DNA of 64,000 bases, taken from Glycocaulis albus (lineage in GTDB: Bacteria > Pseudomonadota > Alphaproteobacteria > Caulobacterales > Maricaulaceae). The stretch covers positions 1-64,000 of the forward strand of contig NZ_BMFS01000006.1 of NCBI RefSeq assembly GCF_014639075.1. Reading direction: 5' to 3'. How positions within the stretch are numbered: the stretch's first letter is position 1; each line of letters opens with the position of its first letter. Below the pieces are notes generated by a model. That model searched no databases and was not told the DNA's origin. It was given only the letters and a program-made list of their open reading frames with translations. Both the position numbers and the translations under genes were made by a program. Below are positions 40,223 to 49,709 of this stretch, one piece after another.

Positions 40223-42886
40223 ATGACGCGCTTGCGCGACATACGTGCCCAGTTCCTTGGCTATTTCGAAGGGAACGACCACGAAGTGGTGGCCTCCAGC
40301 CCGCTCGTGCCGAAAGATGACCCGACCCTGCTTTTCACCAATGCGGGCATGGTCCAGTTCAAGAACGTGTTCACGGGCGCTGAGAAGCGGGCCAATCCGC
40401 GTGCGGTCTCCTCGCAGAAATGCGTCCGTGCGGGCGGCAAGCATAATGACCTGGATAATGTCGGCTATACGGCACGCCACCACACCTTCTTTGAAATGCT
40501 GGGGAATTTCTCCTTCGGCGACTATTTCAAGGAAGAGGCGATCCACCATGCCTGGACGCTGGTGACGAAGGATTTTGCCCTGCCCAAGGACAGGCTGCTG
40601 GTCACGGTTTATGCCGATGATGATGATGCGGCAGCGTTGTGGAAGAAGATCGCCGGCCTCCCCGAAGAGCGGATCATCCGCATCGCCACATCGGACAATT
40701 TCTGGATGATGGGCGATACCGGTCCGTGCGGGCCCTGCTCGGAGATATTCTTCGACCATGGCGAACATATCCCCGGTGGCCCTCCGGGTAGTGCGGACGA
40801 GGATGGTGACCGCTTCATCGAGATCTGGAATCTCGTCTTCATGCAGTTCGACCAGCAGGCCGATGGCTCGCGCCGCGCGCTGCCCAAGCCGTCCATCGAT
40901 ACCGGCATGGGGCTGGAGCGGGTGGCGGCCGTGCTGCAGGGCAAGCACAATAATTACGAGATAGACCTGTTCGCGAACCTGATCGCGGCCGGCGAAGAGG
41001 CGCTCAAAGTGAAGGCGCAAGGCGATGCGCTGGCGAGCCACCGCGTCATTGCTGATCATTTGCGCGCTACCAGCTTCCTGATTGCCGATGGGGTGACGCC
41101 GTCCAATGAGGGGCGGGGCTATGTGCTGCGCCGGATCATGCGCCGCGCCATGCGTCATGCGCATATTCTGGGCGCAACCGAGCCGGTCATCTACACGCTG
41201 GCGCCGGTGCTGGCAGCCGAGATGGGCGATGCCTTCCCGGAGCTGAACCGCGCGCTGCCCGTTATCGAGGAGACGCTGCGCGGCGAGGAGGAGCGTTTCC
41301 AGCGCACGCTGGGCCGTGGCCTTACCCTGCTGGAAGAGGCGATCGAGCAGCTTCCTGAAGGCGCGGCTTTGCCCGGCGAAACGGCCTTCAAGCTTTATGA
41401 CACGTATGGTTTCCCGTTGGACCTGACGCAGGATGCCCTGCGGGCCAAGGGTCTGTCGGTTGACGAGGCGGGGTTCAACACCGCCATGGAGCGCCAGCGC
41501 GCCGAGGCGCGCGCCCACTGGCAAGGATCAGGCGATGCCGCGGGCGATGCGGTGTGGTTTGCCGTGCGCGATGTCACAGGCTCCACGCAATTCCTTGGCT
41601 ATAGCGAGCTGTCGGCCAAAGGCGCGATCAAGGCGATTGTGGCCGATGGCGGCATGCAGGAAAGCCTCACTGACGGCTCCCGCGCCGAGCTGGTGTTCGA
41701 CCGTACGCCCTTCTACGCCGAATCCGGCGGCCAGGTCGGTGATACCGGCGAAATCCGCTTTGCCGGCGGCGCGCGCTTCGTCGTTGAGGACGTGAAGAAG
41801 CGCGCGGGCGATGTGTTTGCCCATATCGGCGCGCTGGAAGGCGGCGCCATCAAGACAGGCGATGAAGCTGAACTACTGGTGGATGCGCAGCGGCGTGACC
41901 GTACGCGTTCCAACCACTCGGCGACCCACCTCATGCACTCGGCCCTGCGCAACGTGCTCGGCCCGCATGTCGCGCAGAAAGGCTCCTATGTGGGCCCCGA
42001 CAGGCTGCGCTTTGATTTTTCCCACGGCCGCGCGCTTTCGCCTTCTGATATAGCCGCCATCGAGGCGGAGGTGAACGCGGTCGTGCGCCAGAATGACGAG
42101 ACCGAGACCAGCGAATCCACGCCCGATGAGGCCATCGCCAAGGGCGCGCTCGCCCTGTTTGGCGAGAAGTATGGCGACCGCGTCCGCGTGCTCACCATCG
42201 GCCAGAAGCCGGGCGAGCCGGACAAGGCCTATTCGGTGGAGCTGTGCGGCGGTACCCATGTGCGCCGTACAGGCGATATCGCCCTGTTCAAGATTGTCGG
42301 TGAAAGCGCCGTGTCGGCGGGCGTGCGCCGCGTCGAGGCGCTCACCGGCGAGGCCGCGCGCGAATATCTGGAACAGCAGGCCGGTATCGCGAAAGCCGCT
42401 GCCGATACGCTCAAAGTCCCGGTTTCGGAGCTGGAAAAGCGCCTGGCTGCGCTGGTCGATGAACGGCGCAAGCTGGAAAAGGAACTCAGTGACGCCAAAA
42501 CGAAGCTCGCCATGGGCGGGGGAGGTGGCGCTGCGCCTGCGGCTGTGGAAACCATCGGCAATCTGAAATTCACCGGGCGTATCGTCGAAGGTGTCGGCGG
42601 CAAGGAATTGCGCAGCCTGGTGGACGCGGCGCGCGCCGAGATGGGCTCGGGCATCGCGGCTTTCGTCGGTATCAATGATGGCAAGGCGGCCATAGCCGTG
42701 GGCGTCACCGACGATCTGGCCGGCAGCGCAGCGGACGCGGTGGCGCTGGTGCGCGCAGGGTCAGCGGCGATTGGCGGCAAGGGCGGCGGTGGCCGGCCAG
42801 ACTTTGCGCAAGCTGGCGGGCCCGATGCCAGCAAGGGCGAGGAGGCCCTGGAGGCTATCCGCGCGGTGCTGGCGGGCAAGGGGTAG
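40223..42886 (+). CDS. alaS: Alanine-tRNA ligase AlaS
   Basis: An 887-residue alanyl-tRNA synthetase. The catalytic domain has the class II motifs [13 protein letters not shown] and [11 protein letters not shown], with [14 protein letters not shown]. The editing domain has the [11 protein letters not shown] zinc motif and [14 protein letters not shown]-terminal DHHA1 domain follows, with a Gly-rich linker near residue 770 (GGGGGAAP). The length is standard and the frame is intact. It lies downstream of recA, as in Caulobacter. GGAGA precedes the ATG. Confidence 0.96.
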   Translation: MTRLRDIRAQFLGYFEGNDHEVVASSPLVPKDDPTLLFTNAGMVQFKNVFTGAEKRANPRAVSSQKCVRAGGKHNDLDNVGYTARHHTFFEMLGNFSFGDYFKEEAIHHAWTLVTKDFALPKDRLLVTVYADDDDAAALWKKIAGLPEERIIRIATSDNFWMMGDTGPCGPCSEIFFDHGEHIPGGPPGSADEDGDRFIEIWNLVFMQFDQQADGSRRALPKPSIDTGMGLERVAAVLQGKHNNYEIDLFANLIAAGEEALKVKAQGDALASHRVIADHLRATSFLIADGVTPSNEGRGYVLRRIMRRAMRHAHILGATEPVIYTLAPVLAAEMGDAFPELNRALPVIEETLRGEEERFQRTLGRGLTLLEEAIEQLPEGAALPGETAFKLYDTYGFPLDLTQDALRAKGLSVDEAGFNTAMERQRAEARAHWQGSGDAAGDAVWFAVRDVTGSTQFLGYSELSAKGAIKAIVADGGMQESLTDGSRAELVFDRTPFYAESGGQVGDTGEIRFAGGARFVVEDVKKRAGDVFAHIGALEGGAIKTGDEAELLVDAQRRDRTRSNHSATHLMHSALRNVLGPHVAQKGSYVGPDRLRFDFSHGRALSPSDIAAIEAEVNAVVRQNDETETSESTPDEAIAKGALALFGEKYGDRVRVLTIGQKPGEPDKAYSVELCGGTHVRRTGDIALFKIVGESAVSAGVRRVEALTGEAAREYLEQQAGIAKAAADTLKVPVSELEKRLAALVDERRKLEKELSDAKTKLAMGGGGGAAPAAVETIGNLKFTGRIVEGVGGKELRSLVDAARAEMGSGIAAFVGINDGKAAIAVGVTDDLAGSAADAVALVRAGSAAIGGKGGGGRPDFAQAGGPDASKGEEALEAIRAVLAGKG

Positions 42887-42899
42887 TTCTATTCACGCT

Positions 42900-43005
42900 G
42901 TCATCACTCGCTTTATGCGGGTGAGCCACGCCTGTGACGGACGTTCAATCGCAAGGCTTCGGGCATGGGTTCCCGGGACCGCTAAGCGGCCCGAGGATGA
43001 CAGCT
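42900..43005. repeat. Dispersed repeat family C between convergent alaS and mutB
   Basis: The spacer contains GGTTCCCGGGACCGCTAAGC followed by GGCCCGAGGATGACAG. GGGACCGC and GCGGCCC arms form a hairpin. A related block occurs at 58690-58725 (GTTTCCCGGGCCGCAGAGCG) and, in part, near 153-168. Lying between two convergent genes, it could help terminate both. No intrinsic U-run terminator was seen for alaS or mutB here. Confidence 0.55.
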
Positions 43006-43013
43006 GAGGGTAC

Positions 43014-45155
43014 TCAACCCCCACCCAGCCTCTCGATCAGTTCAATCGCGCTGTCGGCGATGACGGTGCCCGGCGGATAGACGGCGGCTGCGCCCATCTG
43101 GCGCAGTGTGGGGACGTCTTCAGGCGGGATCACGCCGCCAACAACGATCAGCTTGTCACCGCCCCCGCCGTCTTTGAGCGCATCGCGCAGGGCAGGCACC
43201 AGGGTGAGGTGTCCAGCGGCCAGCGAGGATGCGGCAACGACATGGACATCGTTCTCGATGGCCTGGCGGGCGGCTTCCTCCGGCGTCTGGAAGAGCGGGC
43301 CGATATCGACGTCCCAGCCCAGATCGGCAAAGGCAGACGCCACGACCTTCTGGCCGCGGTCATGGCCGTCCTGCCCCATTTTCGCGATGAGGATGCGCGG
43401 GCGGCGCCCCTCGGCCTCTGCAAAGGCGTCGGCGGCGGCCAGCGCGCGTTTGACCTTTTCGTCATTGCCCGAGGCTTTCAAATATACCCCCTGTATCGAC
43501 TGGATCGCGGCCTTGTGGCGGCCATAAACCTTTTCCAGCGCGTCGGAAATTTCGCCCACGGTAGCATGGGCGCGCGCGGCATCGACCGCCAACGCCAGCA
43601 GATTCCCGTTTTTCTCATCTGCTGCGCGGGTGAGGGCGTTGAGGGCCGCTTCCACCTTCTCGCCGTCCCGGCCGGCTTTCAGCTTTTTCAGCTTCTCCAG
43701 CTGCTGGCGGCGCACGCCGGCATTGTCGACTTTCAGCACCGGCACGTCTTCGGGCTCGGTCAGGCGGAACTTGTTCACGCCCGCAATCGTCTGCTGACCG
43801 GAATCGATGCGAGCCTGGGTCTTGGCGGCCGCCTCTTCGATGCGCAGTTTGGGCGTGCCGTCCTCGATGGCTTTGGCCATGCCGCCGAGGCTGTCGATTT
43901 CCTCGATATGGGCGAGTGCGCGCGCGGCGAGATCATGGGTCAGGCGCTCGACGAACCAGCTGCCGCCCCACGGATCAATCGTGTCGGTCAGGTGCGCTTC
44001 GCTCTCCAGCACGATCTGGGTGTTGCGCGCGATGCGCGCGGAGAAGTCCGTCGGCAGGGCCAACGCCTCATCCAGCGAGTTGGTATGGAGCGACTGGGTA
44101 TGGCCGTCCACGGCCGCCATGGCCTCAATGGTGGTGCGGGCGACATTGTTGAACACGTCCTGGGCGGTCAGCGACCAGCCGGAGGTCTGGCTGTGCGCAC
44201 GCAAGGATAATGACTTGTCGGATTTCGGCGCAAAGCGCTCCTTCACCAGCTTCGCCCAGATCAGGCGCGCGGCGCGCAACTTCGCCACCTCCATGTAATA
44301 ATTCATGGAAATGCCCCAGAAGAAGGACAGGCGGGGCGCGAATGTGTCCACGTCCAGTCCGGCCTTCACGCCCGCCGCGATGTATTCAAGGCCATCGGCG
44401 ATGGTGTAGGCCAGCTCCAGGTCCGCCGGGGCGCCAGCCTCCTGAATGTGATAGCCGGAGATGGAGATGGAGTTGAAGCGAGGCATCTCGCTCGAGGTGA
44501 AGGCGAAGATGTCGGAGATGATCCGCATGGAGGGCGCAGGTGGGTAGATATAGGTGTTGCGCACCATGAACTCTTTCAGGATGTCATTCTGGATCGTACC
44601 TGAAAGCTGGGCCGGTTTTACCCCCTGTTCCTCTGCCGCCACGATATAGAGCGCGAGCACGGGCAGAACCGCGCCATTCATCGTCATCGACACGCTCATC
44701 TTTTCGAGCGGAATACCGTCGAAAAGCTGGCGCATGTCGAGAATGGAATCGACCGCCACGCCCGCCATGCCGACATCGCCGATCACGCGCGGATTATCGC
44801 TGTCATAGCCGCGATGCGTGGCCAGATCGAAGGCGATGGAAAGCCCTTTTTGCCCGGCCGCGAGATTGCGCCGGTAGAAGGCGTTGGAGTCTTCGGCTGT
44901 GGAGAAGCCCGCATACTGGCGGATCGTCCACGGGCGCTGCACGAACATGGTTGGATAGGGGCCGCGATGGAAAGGGGCAAGCCCCGGCAGGCCGCCCGTG
45001 AAATCCAGCGCCGTGGCGTCCTGCGGGCCATAAGCGGGCGCAATCTCGATGCCTTCAGGGCTTTTCCACCCCGCCGGACGCCCGGCGCTTTTGGCCGATG
45101 CGCGCGGCGGATTGAAGGGCAGGCGCGTGAAATCTGGCGGGGTCTGGCGGGTCAT
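43014..45155 (-). CDS. mutB: Methylmalonyl-CoA mutase large subunit
   Basis: A 713-residue catalytic subunit that converts methylmalonyl-CoA to succinyl-CoA, using adenosylcobalamin. The N-terminal TIM barrel shows [20 protein letters not shown] and [16 protein letters not shown]. The C-terminal B12-binding domain has the base-off D-x-H-x-x-G signature in [14 protein letters not shown]. The stop is at 43014. Its ATG overlaps the mutA stop by 4 nt, so the pair is coupled. It provides the entry of propionyl-CoA carbon into the TCA cycle. meaB, its likely GTPase partner, is 17 kb away on the same strand. Confidence 0.95.
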   Translation of the reverse strand: MTRQTPPDFTRLPFNPPRASAKSAGRPAGWKSPEGIEIAPAYGPQDATALDFTGGLPGLAPFHRGPYPTMFVQRPWTIRQYAGFSTAEDSNAFYRRNLAAGQKGLSIAFDLATHRGYDSDNPRVIGDVGMAGVAVDSILDMRQLFDGIPLEKMSVSMTMNGAVLPVLALYIVAAEEQGVKPAQLSGTIQNDILKEFMVRNTYIYPPAPSMRIISDIFAFTSSEMPRFNSISISGYHIQEAGAPADLELAYTIADGLEYIAAGVKAGLDVDTFAPRLSFFWGISMNYYMEVAKLRAARLIWAKLVKERFAPKSDKSLSLRAHSQTSGWSLTAQDVFNNVARTTIEAMAAVDGHTQSLHTNSLDEALALPTDFSARIARNTQIVLESEAHLTDTIDPWGGSWFVERLTHDLAARALAHIEEIDSLGGMAKAIEDGTPKLRIEEAAAKTQARIDSGQQTIAGVNKFRLTEPEDVPVLKVDNAGVRRQQLEKLKKLKAGRDGEKVEAALNALTRAADEKNGNLLALAVDAARAHATVGEISDALEKVYGRHKAAIQSIQGVYLKASGNDEKVKRALAAADAFAEAEGRRPRILIAKMGQDGHDRGQKVVASAFADLGWDVDIGPLFQTPEEAARQAIENDVHVVAASSLAAGHLTLVPALRDALKDGGGGDKLIVVGGVIPPEDVPTLRQMGAAAVYPPGTVIADSAIELIERLGGG

Positions 45156-47005
45156 GGCGTCACTCCCATGGCGCGGGCCGCGAGGCGTGCATCCTCCAGC
45201 GCGTCAGAGCGCATGTGGATAGCGTGATCTATGGCTGCGTCTGCCGGTGCGCTGTCGCGCCGCCCGGCGAGCCAGACCGCGTTTGCTCCGGCGGCCTTCA
45301 GCGCAGAGGCCAGCTCGGCGGCATGATCGCCATAGGCCTCATCACTGCCGCAGATAATGGCGAGGGCAGAGCCGGAGGCTTTGAACGCCTCTACGCACGC
45401 CTTTACGCTGTCATGGACCATGGCGGGCGTTGCGCGCAGACCCGCGACACCCACCCGGTTGATGGCAAAGCCTGCGCGGGCGTTGAATTCGGGCAGGGTG
45501 CCAAGCGTCGCCAGAAATACCGGCGCCGGCGCGGCGGCTTCCACCTTCGCGCGGACCTGCTCGAACGGCTCAGCCGTGCGCATGGGCGCGGGCAGGGGAA
45601 CGGAATCCACTGGCTGATCACCAAAGGCGGAGCCGGAGACTGAGGGCGGGCTGTAGGCCGCGTCATCGGCTTCCAGGACACGCGGATCCAGATCCGGATA
45701 GGCGGTGACGCCGATAACCGGCTCCTTGCCGGTTGAAACCAGTTTCATCAGGCTGTCCGCGGCCTTGGCGATGTCGGCTTTCCAGGCGTCAGAGCGCATT
45801 GCTGCACTTGCGCCTCCAAGACCAATGATGCGCTGCATCTCGCTCCAGGCGGCCTCTGCCAGCCTGTGGCTCAACGTCTCGTGCAGATAGCTGCCACCGG
45901 CCGGGTCATTGACCTTTCCGGCGTGGCTCTCCTCGGCCAGCAATATGTGCAGATTACGCGCAAGACGGCGCGAAAACGGCGTGGAACGGCCCGAAGCGCG
46001 CGTCATGGGGGTAATGGTCAGCGCATCCGCACCGCCCGCCGTGGCGGCGAAGCCTGCACAGGCGGCCCGGATGAGGTTGGTCCACGGGTCAATCGCGGAC
46101 AGACCCCGCTCGGCTGTGGTGGCATGCAGATAAAGCGCAGCGCGGTCATCGCTGACGCCCCAGGCATCCATCATTTGCGCCCAGATCAGGCGCATGGCGC
46201 GCAGCTTGGCAGTGGTCAGGTGAATATCGGTATCGGCGGCCAGCTCCACCTCTATCGTGGCGGCGGCGTTGCCAGCCTCCCAGCCCGAATTGACCAGCGC
46301 CTCGATGGCCTCGGCTGCGCTGGCAGCGGCAAAGGCAAGTTCCTGCACCTCGGTGCCACCGGCCTCGAACACGGCGCGGCCATCGGCCCGGAAGGCGCGG
46401 ATGGCGGGCGAGATTTCGCGGGCGCGGGCGGCCAGCGCGATGCGCTTGCCAGCCTCCTGCCCCAGCGCGGCCGACAGGCCCAGACCGGCCCCGGCTACAC
46501 TGTCGCGGGTCTTGAGCACGGCCAGAAGCAGGTCCGCCGCCTCGATGTCCCATGGTCCTGCGCGCAAATGCACCGGGGCCAAGTCCAGCATCACATCGGC
46601 GAGGGTAGCTTCCAGCTCGTCTGCATGACGCGCGGCGATTCCCGATTTCCCCGCCGGGTCGATCAGCAGGGTGATCTCGCTCGCACCGCCGGCCAGATCG
46701 GCGAGGACTGCAGTATTGGCGTCGCGCGGGGCGGGGGTGTCGTGCGCCTGGCGCATCGCCCAGGGCAGATAGGTATCGCGCGCAAGGATGCGGCCGCGCG
46801 TGAAGGGCGCTGTCCCCGGCAGGGCGGAATTGAGCTGCGCAGCGTTGTGGGACGCATATAGCGGGCCGCGTGCAATATCGTCGCGCGTGCGGCGCACAAG
46901 CGTGTCGATGGACTTTCCGGCCAGTGCCTTTTGCGCGAGCACCTCCCACGCATCCGGCGTGGCGGGCGCAAATCCGTCAGCGAGCGGTGTGATCTGATCT
47001 GTCAT
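45152..47005 (-). CDS. mutA: Methylmalonyl-CoA mutase small subunit
   Basis: A 617-residue non-catalytic partner of mutB. It begins [21 protein letters not shown]; the longer frame to 47182 is low-complexity, crosses a terminator, and is rejected. The TIM barrel part contains [21 protein letters not shown]. The C-terminal B12-domain-like part lacks the D-x-H-x-x-G signature ([17 protein letters not shown] instead), as expected for the small subunit. No strong ribosome binding site is seen. It is the upstream gene of the two-gene operon. Confidence 0.92.
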   Translation of the reverse strand: MTDQITPLADGFAPATPDAWEVLAQKALAGKSIDTLVRRTRDDIARGPLYASHNAAQLNSALPGTAPFTRGRILARDTYLPWAMRQAHDTPAPRDANTAVLADLAGGASEITLLIDPAGKSGIAARHADELEATLADVMLDLAPVHLRAGPWDIEAADLLLAVLKTRDSVAGAGLGLSAALGQEAGKRIALAARAREISPAIRAFRADGRAVFEAGGTEVQELAFAAASAAEAIEALVNSGWEAGNAAATIEVELAADTDIHLTTAKLRAMRLIWAQMMDAWGVSDDRAALYLHATTAERGLSAIDPWTNLIRAACAGFAATAGGADALTITPMTRASGRSTPFSRRLARNLHILLAEESHAGKVNDPAGGSYLHETLSHRLAEAAWSEMQRIIGLGGASAAMRSDAWKADIAKAADSLMKLVSTGKEPVIGVTAYPDLDPRVLEADDAAYSPPSVSGSAFGDQPVDSVPLPAPMRTAEPFEQVRAKVEAAAPAPVFLATLGTLPEFNARAGFAINRVGVAGLRATPAMVHDSVKACVEAFKASGSALAIICGSDEAYGDHAAELASALKAAGANAVWLAGRRDSAPADAAIDHAIHMRSDALEDARLAARAMGVTP

Positions 47006-47075
47006 GGTGCCAGTGACTATACCGGCAGGGCGCGAGAGGGAAGTTCCCGCTTCCACAAGGCGCGTGCCCAAACTG

Positions 47076-47102
47076 AAAAGGCCGCCCCTCGCGGGGGCGG
47101 CC
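47076..47102 (-). terminator. Intrinsic terminator of the Flp pilin gene
   Basis: On the minus strand GGCCGCCCC pairs with GGGGCGGCC (plus coordinates 47080-47088 and 47094-47102) around a CGCGA loop and is followed by TTTT (47076-47079 in plus). It lies 40 nt downstream of the pilin stop and 71 nt upstream of mutA, so it isolates mutAB from the pilin promoter. Confidence 0.85.
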
Positions 47103-47141
47103 CATCCAGCCGACTTTTGGGTCGGGAGTTTTTCAGCCGTT

Positions 47142-47306
47142 CTAGTTGACGGCGTCGCTGACCGACTGGAAGGCGGCGTCAATGCCGGTACCCAGGGTGG
47201 TCACAGCGCCAATGATCACGACTGCGATGAGGGCAGCGATCAGACCATATTCGATGGCCGTTGCGCCCGATTCGTCTTTGGCAAAACGCGAAACCAGATT
47301 TTTCAT
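47142..47306 (-). CDS. Flp/Fap-type IVb pilin
   Basis: A 54-residue prepilin, too small for common ORF cutoffs. The leader MKNLVSRFAKDESG is followed by the mature start ATAIEYGLIAALIAVV, with Gly14 as the processing site and Glu and Tyr at mature positions 5 and 6, as required for Flp pilins. One hydrophobic helix follows. AGGAG lies 7 nt upstream of ATG 47306. No tad/cpa assembly genes are nearby. Expression is probably cell-cycle controlled through a CtrA-like box upstream. Pilin use in surface attachment is inferred. Confidence 0.92.
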   Translation of the reverse strand: MKNLVSRFAKDESGATAIEYGLIAALIAVVIIGAVTTLGTGIDAAFQSVSDAVN

Positions 47307-47458
47307 CCCACTACTCCTTGTTGTTTAGCTCGCTGGCTGCCCAGGAGCCAAGCCATCCCGACCCGTCCTGAACGTGATGCGAGTAAACACCAGAGACTGT
47401 TTCGGTCCGGTAAAAATTCGTGCTTTATTTTTGGTAAACTGCTGAAATAATTAGTATA

Positions 47459-47474
47459 GTTAAGAGCGGGTAAA
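47459..47474 (-). promoter_or_regulatory. Candidate CtrA box upstream of the Flp pilin
   Basis: On the minus strand TTTA-N7-TTAAC, one mismatch to TTAA-N7-TTAAC, about 155 nt before the pilin ATG. It is the same variant as before fliQ. Pilin genes are CtrA targets in Caulobacter. Confidence 0.55.
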
Positions 47475-47551
47475 TTTGGGCACCACTCCGGCCGGAGAGT
47501 AGCGAGGCCCCTGGCATTACAGCGCTGAGCCAACTTTGGTGTTTCACATTT

Positions 47552-47617
47552 TTGCGTTTCACCGGGAGGAGCCGGTGCCCAGTCCTGCTGGATCCCGGCG
47601 TTCGCCGGGAAAACGCT
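47552..47617. repeat. Dispersed repeat family B, copy 1
   Basis: The copy has TTGCGTTTCACCGGGAGGAG, then CCGGTGCCCAGT and GGATCCCGGCGTTCGCCGGG followed by AAAACG. Its two hairpins are joined by a short spacer. The close relative is at 58106-58170, and a half copy is at 58795-58824. Confidence 0.7.
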
Positions 47618-47656
47618 TGAGATGGCAAGCCAGAAATGGCGATGGGAACATTTCCC

Positions 47657-48451
47657 CTAGCCGGTGAATTCCTGCCAGCTCTGACGCACGCCCAACTGGG
47701 AGAACACGGCCTGCCAGTGAAACTGGAGCGCGGCGCGCTGCTGCGGCGTCCAGCCAGGCTGGGCAACATAGTGGATTTCCACCTCCACCCCGCGCAGCGC
47801 GGAGCCAAACTCGCCTTCTACCTGCCGGGCGATTACCGACGGGTCGGGCAGGCGGTCTGTCAGGTCCTGACGTGCCTGCCCATAGACAGAGTATAGCGCC
47901 GAGTTTTGCAGCATGTCGGAAACGAGAATGATCCGCCGGCCCTGAACAGAGCGATCGAACTCCGCTTCCTGTGTCAGGCGGGCCAGCGACTCAATTATGG
48001 GGCTGCGGGGCGCATCCTTGGGCCGCACCAGATCGGCGAGGGCGCGTTGCAGCGGCCGCTCGAACAGTGCCTGATAGCGCGCCTCGACCCGGTTCGGGTT
48101 GCGATAGAGCGGATTGATCTGTTCGCCGCGGCTGGGATTGCACAGGGAGAAGCGGTTGGTGTGGGTCAGCTCACCGCGTTCATCCAGCTCGAACAGGGAA
48201 AAGCGTTCACCGATTTCCAGCCGGTCGCGCGTCTGCAATACGAGGGCCTCAATGCGGCTGGCCTGTGCGGGCGTGTAAAGATCGGTCTTGTCGATGACCA
48301 GTACGCTATGGGCCGGCGTTATTCCGACAAGGCAGAGCGTCTCGGGATCGTATTCCTCTGGCTGCAGGACCAGCGCGGCATAGCTGATCGCCCCCAGCAC
48401 GCCGGCGACGACCACTATGTTGAACAGGCCTACAAGATCCTTGCCTCTCAT
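47657..48451 (-). CDS. Unknown membrane-anchored periplasmic protein, vWA-like
   Basis: A 264-residue protein with an N-terminal membrane anchor (MRGKDLVGLFNIVVVAGVLG onwards, about residues 8-30) and a periplasmic domain. The strands HSVLVIDKTDLYTPAQ and RRIILVSDMLQNSALYSV resemble the first and fourth strands of a von Willebrand A / Rossmann-like fold, though DxSxS is not exact. It is the second gene of a two-gene operon with a multi-helix membrane protein. ATG at 48451 has AAGGGG 8 nt upstream; a GTG at 48484 is also in frame. Function unknown. Confidence 0.65.
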   Translation of the reverse strand: MRGKDLVGLFNIVVVAGVLGAISYAALVLQPEEYDPETLCLVGITPAHSVLVIDKTDLYTPAQASRIEALVLQTRDRLEIGERFSLFELDERGELTHTNRFSLCNPSRGEQINPLYRNPNRVEARYQALFERPLQRALADLVRPKDAPRSPIIESLARLTQEAEFDRSVQGRRIILVSDMLQNSALYSVYGQARQDLTDRLPDPSVIARQVEGEFGSALRGVEVEIHYVAQPGWTPQQRAALQFHWQAVFSQLGVRQSWQEFTG

Positions 48452-48498
48452 GGTGTCAGCCCCTTCTCTGCCGGCGCCCCGCACCGGAAAGATCGATC

Positions 48499-49536
48499 CT
48501 AGCCCGGAAAGGGCGGCTTGTCGTCGCGCGAGCGGGGCTCGCCGCCATGCCGGGCGGCCTCGTCCTGGACATCGGCCGCTTCGCGGTGGCGATTGAGGGC
48601 GCGCTGGGTCTCTTCGGCGAAGAAGGTATCGATATCGAGCTTGAGCCGTACAGCATCCTCATAGGTGCTGCTGCCGACGGTGTTGCTCACGCCTTGCGGC
48701 TCGCTGCTGCGGTCCAGGGGCACCTGCTTGATGATGGCTGCCAGATGGGCGGCGGAGCGGATGGCGCGGCGTTGCACGGCGCCATAGCCAATCAGGCGGT
48801 CATCAAAGGTCGCGCCCTTGAAGGCGGCAATCGCGGCAAAGGTGATGCCGAGGATGAACAGCAACAGCGCCTCAAGCGTCTCGAAGGGCTGGAAGGTGAG
48901 CGCGCGGGTGACCGGGGCGAGAATCTCGCCGGTGCCCGCCAGTGCGCCCGTTGCCAGCACAGCCTCGTTGATCTCCAGCAGGTCACGATAGTGTGCCGCA
49001 GAGAAGTTCAGGAAGACGACAAAGCTCAGCGCAACGGGGACACCGATCAGCGCCGCAATGAAGGAGAAGGGCCGGTCCGGGTTGGACAGGCTGCGAAGCC
49101 CCACAAATCCGACGAGGAAGAAAGCGGCAATCACGTTCGTGAAGGCCACGGTGATCGCCTGGATCCAGCCGCCAAGGAGGCCGAGATCGGACGCCTTGGA
49201 GAAGAAATACGCATTGGCCAGCCCCTCGAAGAGAATGAGGGCCGCCAGAATGGAGAAATGCATGATGTGGCTATCAGGGTACTGCGCAGCACGCTGCACC
49301 CAGCGATGCGGGGGCAGGGCGCCGCCAAACATCCGGCCGCGCGTCGCGCGAAAATCCAGATAGGCGTTGAAATCGCCCGACGCGCGGTAAAACGCGTCGC
49401 TTAGCCGGTCTACAATCTGATGTGTCTTCTGATCTATGCGGTTCATCTGCCTGACATCTCCCGAAACGGCTGTATCAGCTGTGCGGTATTCGGGACGGCG
49501 GCGTGCAGTGGAATTTCCAATTTCATACGATGACAT
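48499..49536 (-). CDS. Unknown four-helix membrane protein
   Basis: A 345-residue inner-membrane protein without a recognised family. The N-terminal cytoplasmic part has RIDQKTHQIVDRLSDAFYRA and RGRMFGGALPPHRWVQRAAQ. Four membrane helices follow at about 90-115, 128-150, 160-185 and 220-240. The C-terminal part (about 280-345) is helical, hydrophilic and rich in Glu and Arg. It lies 47 nt upstream of the vWA-like protein. A second Met at 49446 (residue 31) is an alternative start. Neighbour coupling suggests a shared membrane complex. Confidence 0.65.
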   Translation of the reverse strand: MSSYEIGNSTARRRPEYRTADTAVSGDVRQMNRIDQKTHQIVDRLSDAFYRASGDFNAYLDFRATRGRMFGGALPPHRWVQRAAQYPDSHIMHFSILAALILFEGLANAYFFSKASDLGLLGGWIQAITVAFTNVIAAFFLVGFVGLRSLSNPDRPFSFIAALIGVPVALSFVVFLNFSAAHYRDLLEINEAVLATGALAGTGEILAPVTRALTFQPFETLEALLLFILGITFAAIAAFKGATFDDRLIGYGAVQRRAIRSAAHLAAIIKQVPLDRSSEPQGVSNTVGSSTYEDAVRLKLDIDTFFAEETQRALNRHREAADVQDEAARHGGEPRSRDDKPPFPG

Positions 49537-49709
49537 AAGGAGGCCCCCCTCCGTTAAGTGTTCAACCCGAATTAACCGTAATTATGCTTCGCGTCAGGAC
49601 TTGGACAGAATAAGGCCATTTTGGACACATCTGGGCAGAAACGGGGCAGGGCGCTTGTATTTTCTGCATGCGGCGACAAGCTGGCCGCCAGCAATCGTCC
49701 GGAAGGGTC

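Larger units (their letters stand above)
47307..47656. other. Flp pilin promoter region and repeat-bearing spacer
   Basis: This spacer holds the AT-rich promoter of the minus-strand pilin gene, with a candidate CtrA box at 47459-47474. It also contains a family B repeat at 47552-47617 and a short stretch downstream of the minus-strand 267-residue gene. No reading frame with a plausible start was found here. Confidence 0.65.

Noticed and set aside
47006-47182. N-terminal extension of the mutA frame
   Set aside because: It would translate through the pilin terminator and part of the pilin gene; MTDQITPL at 47005 matches the family N-terminus.
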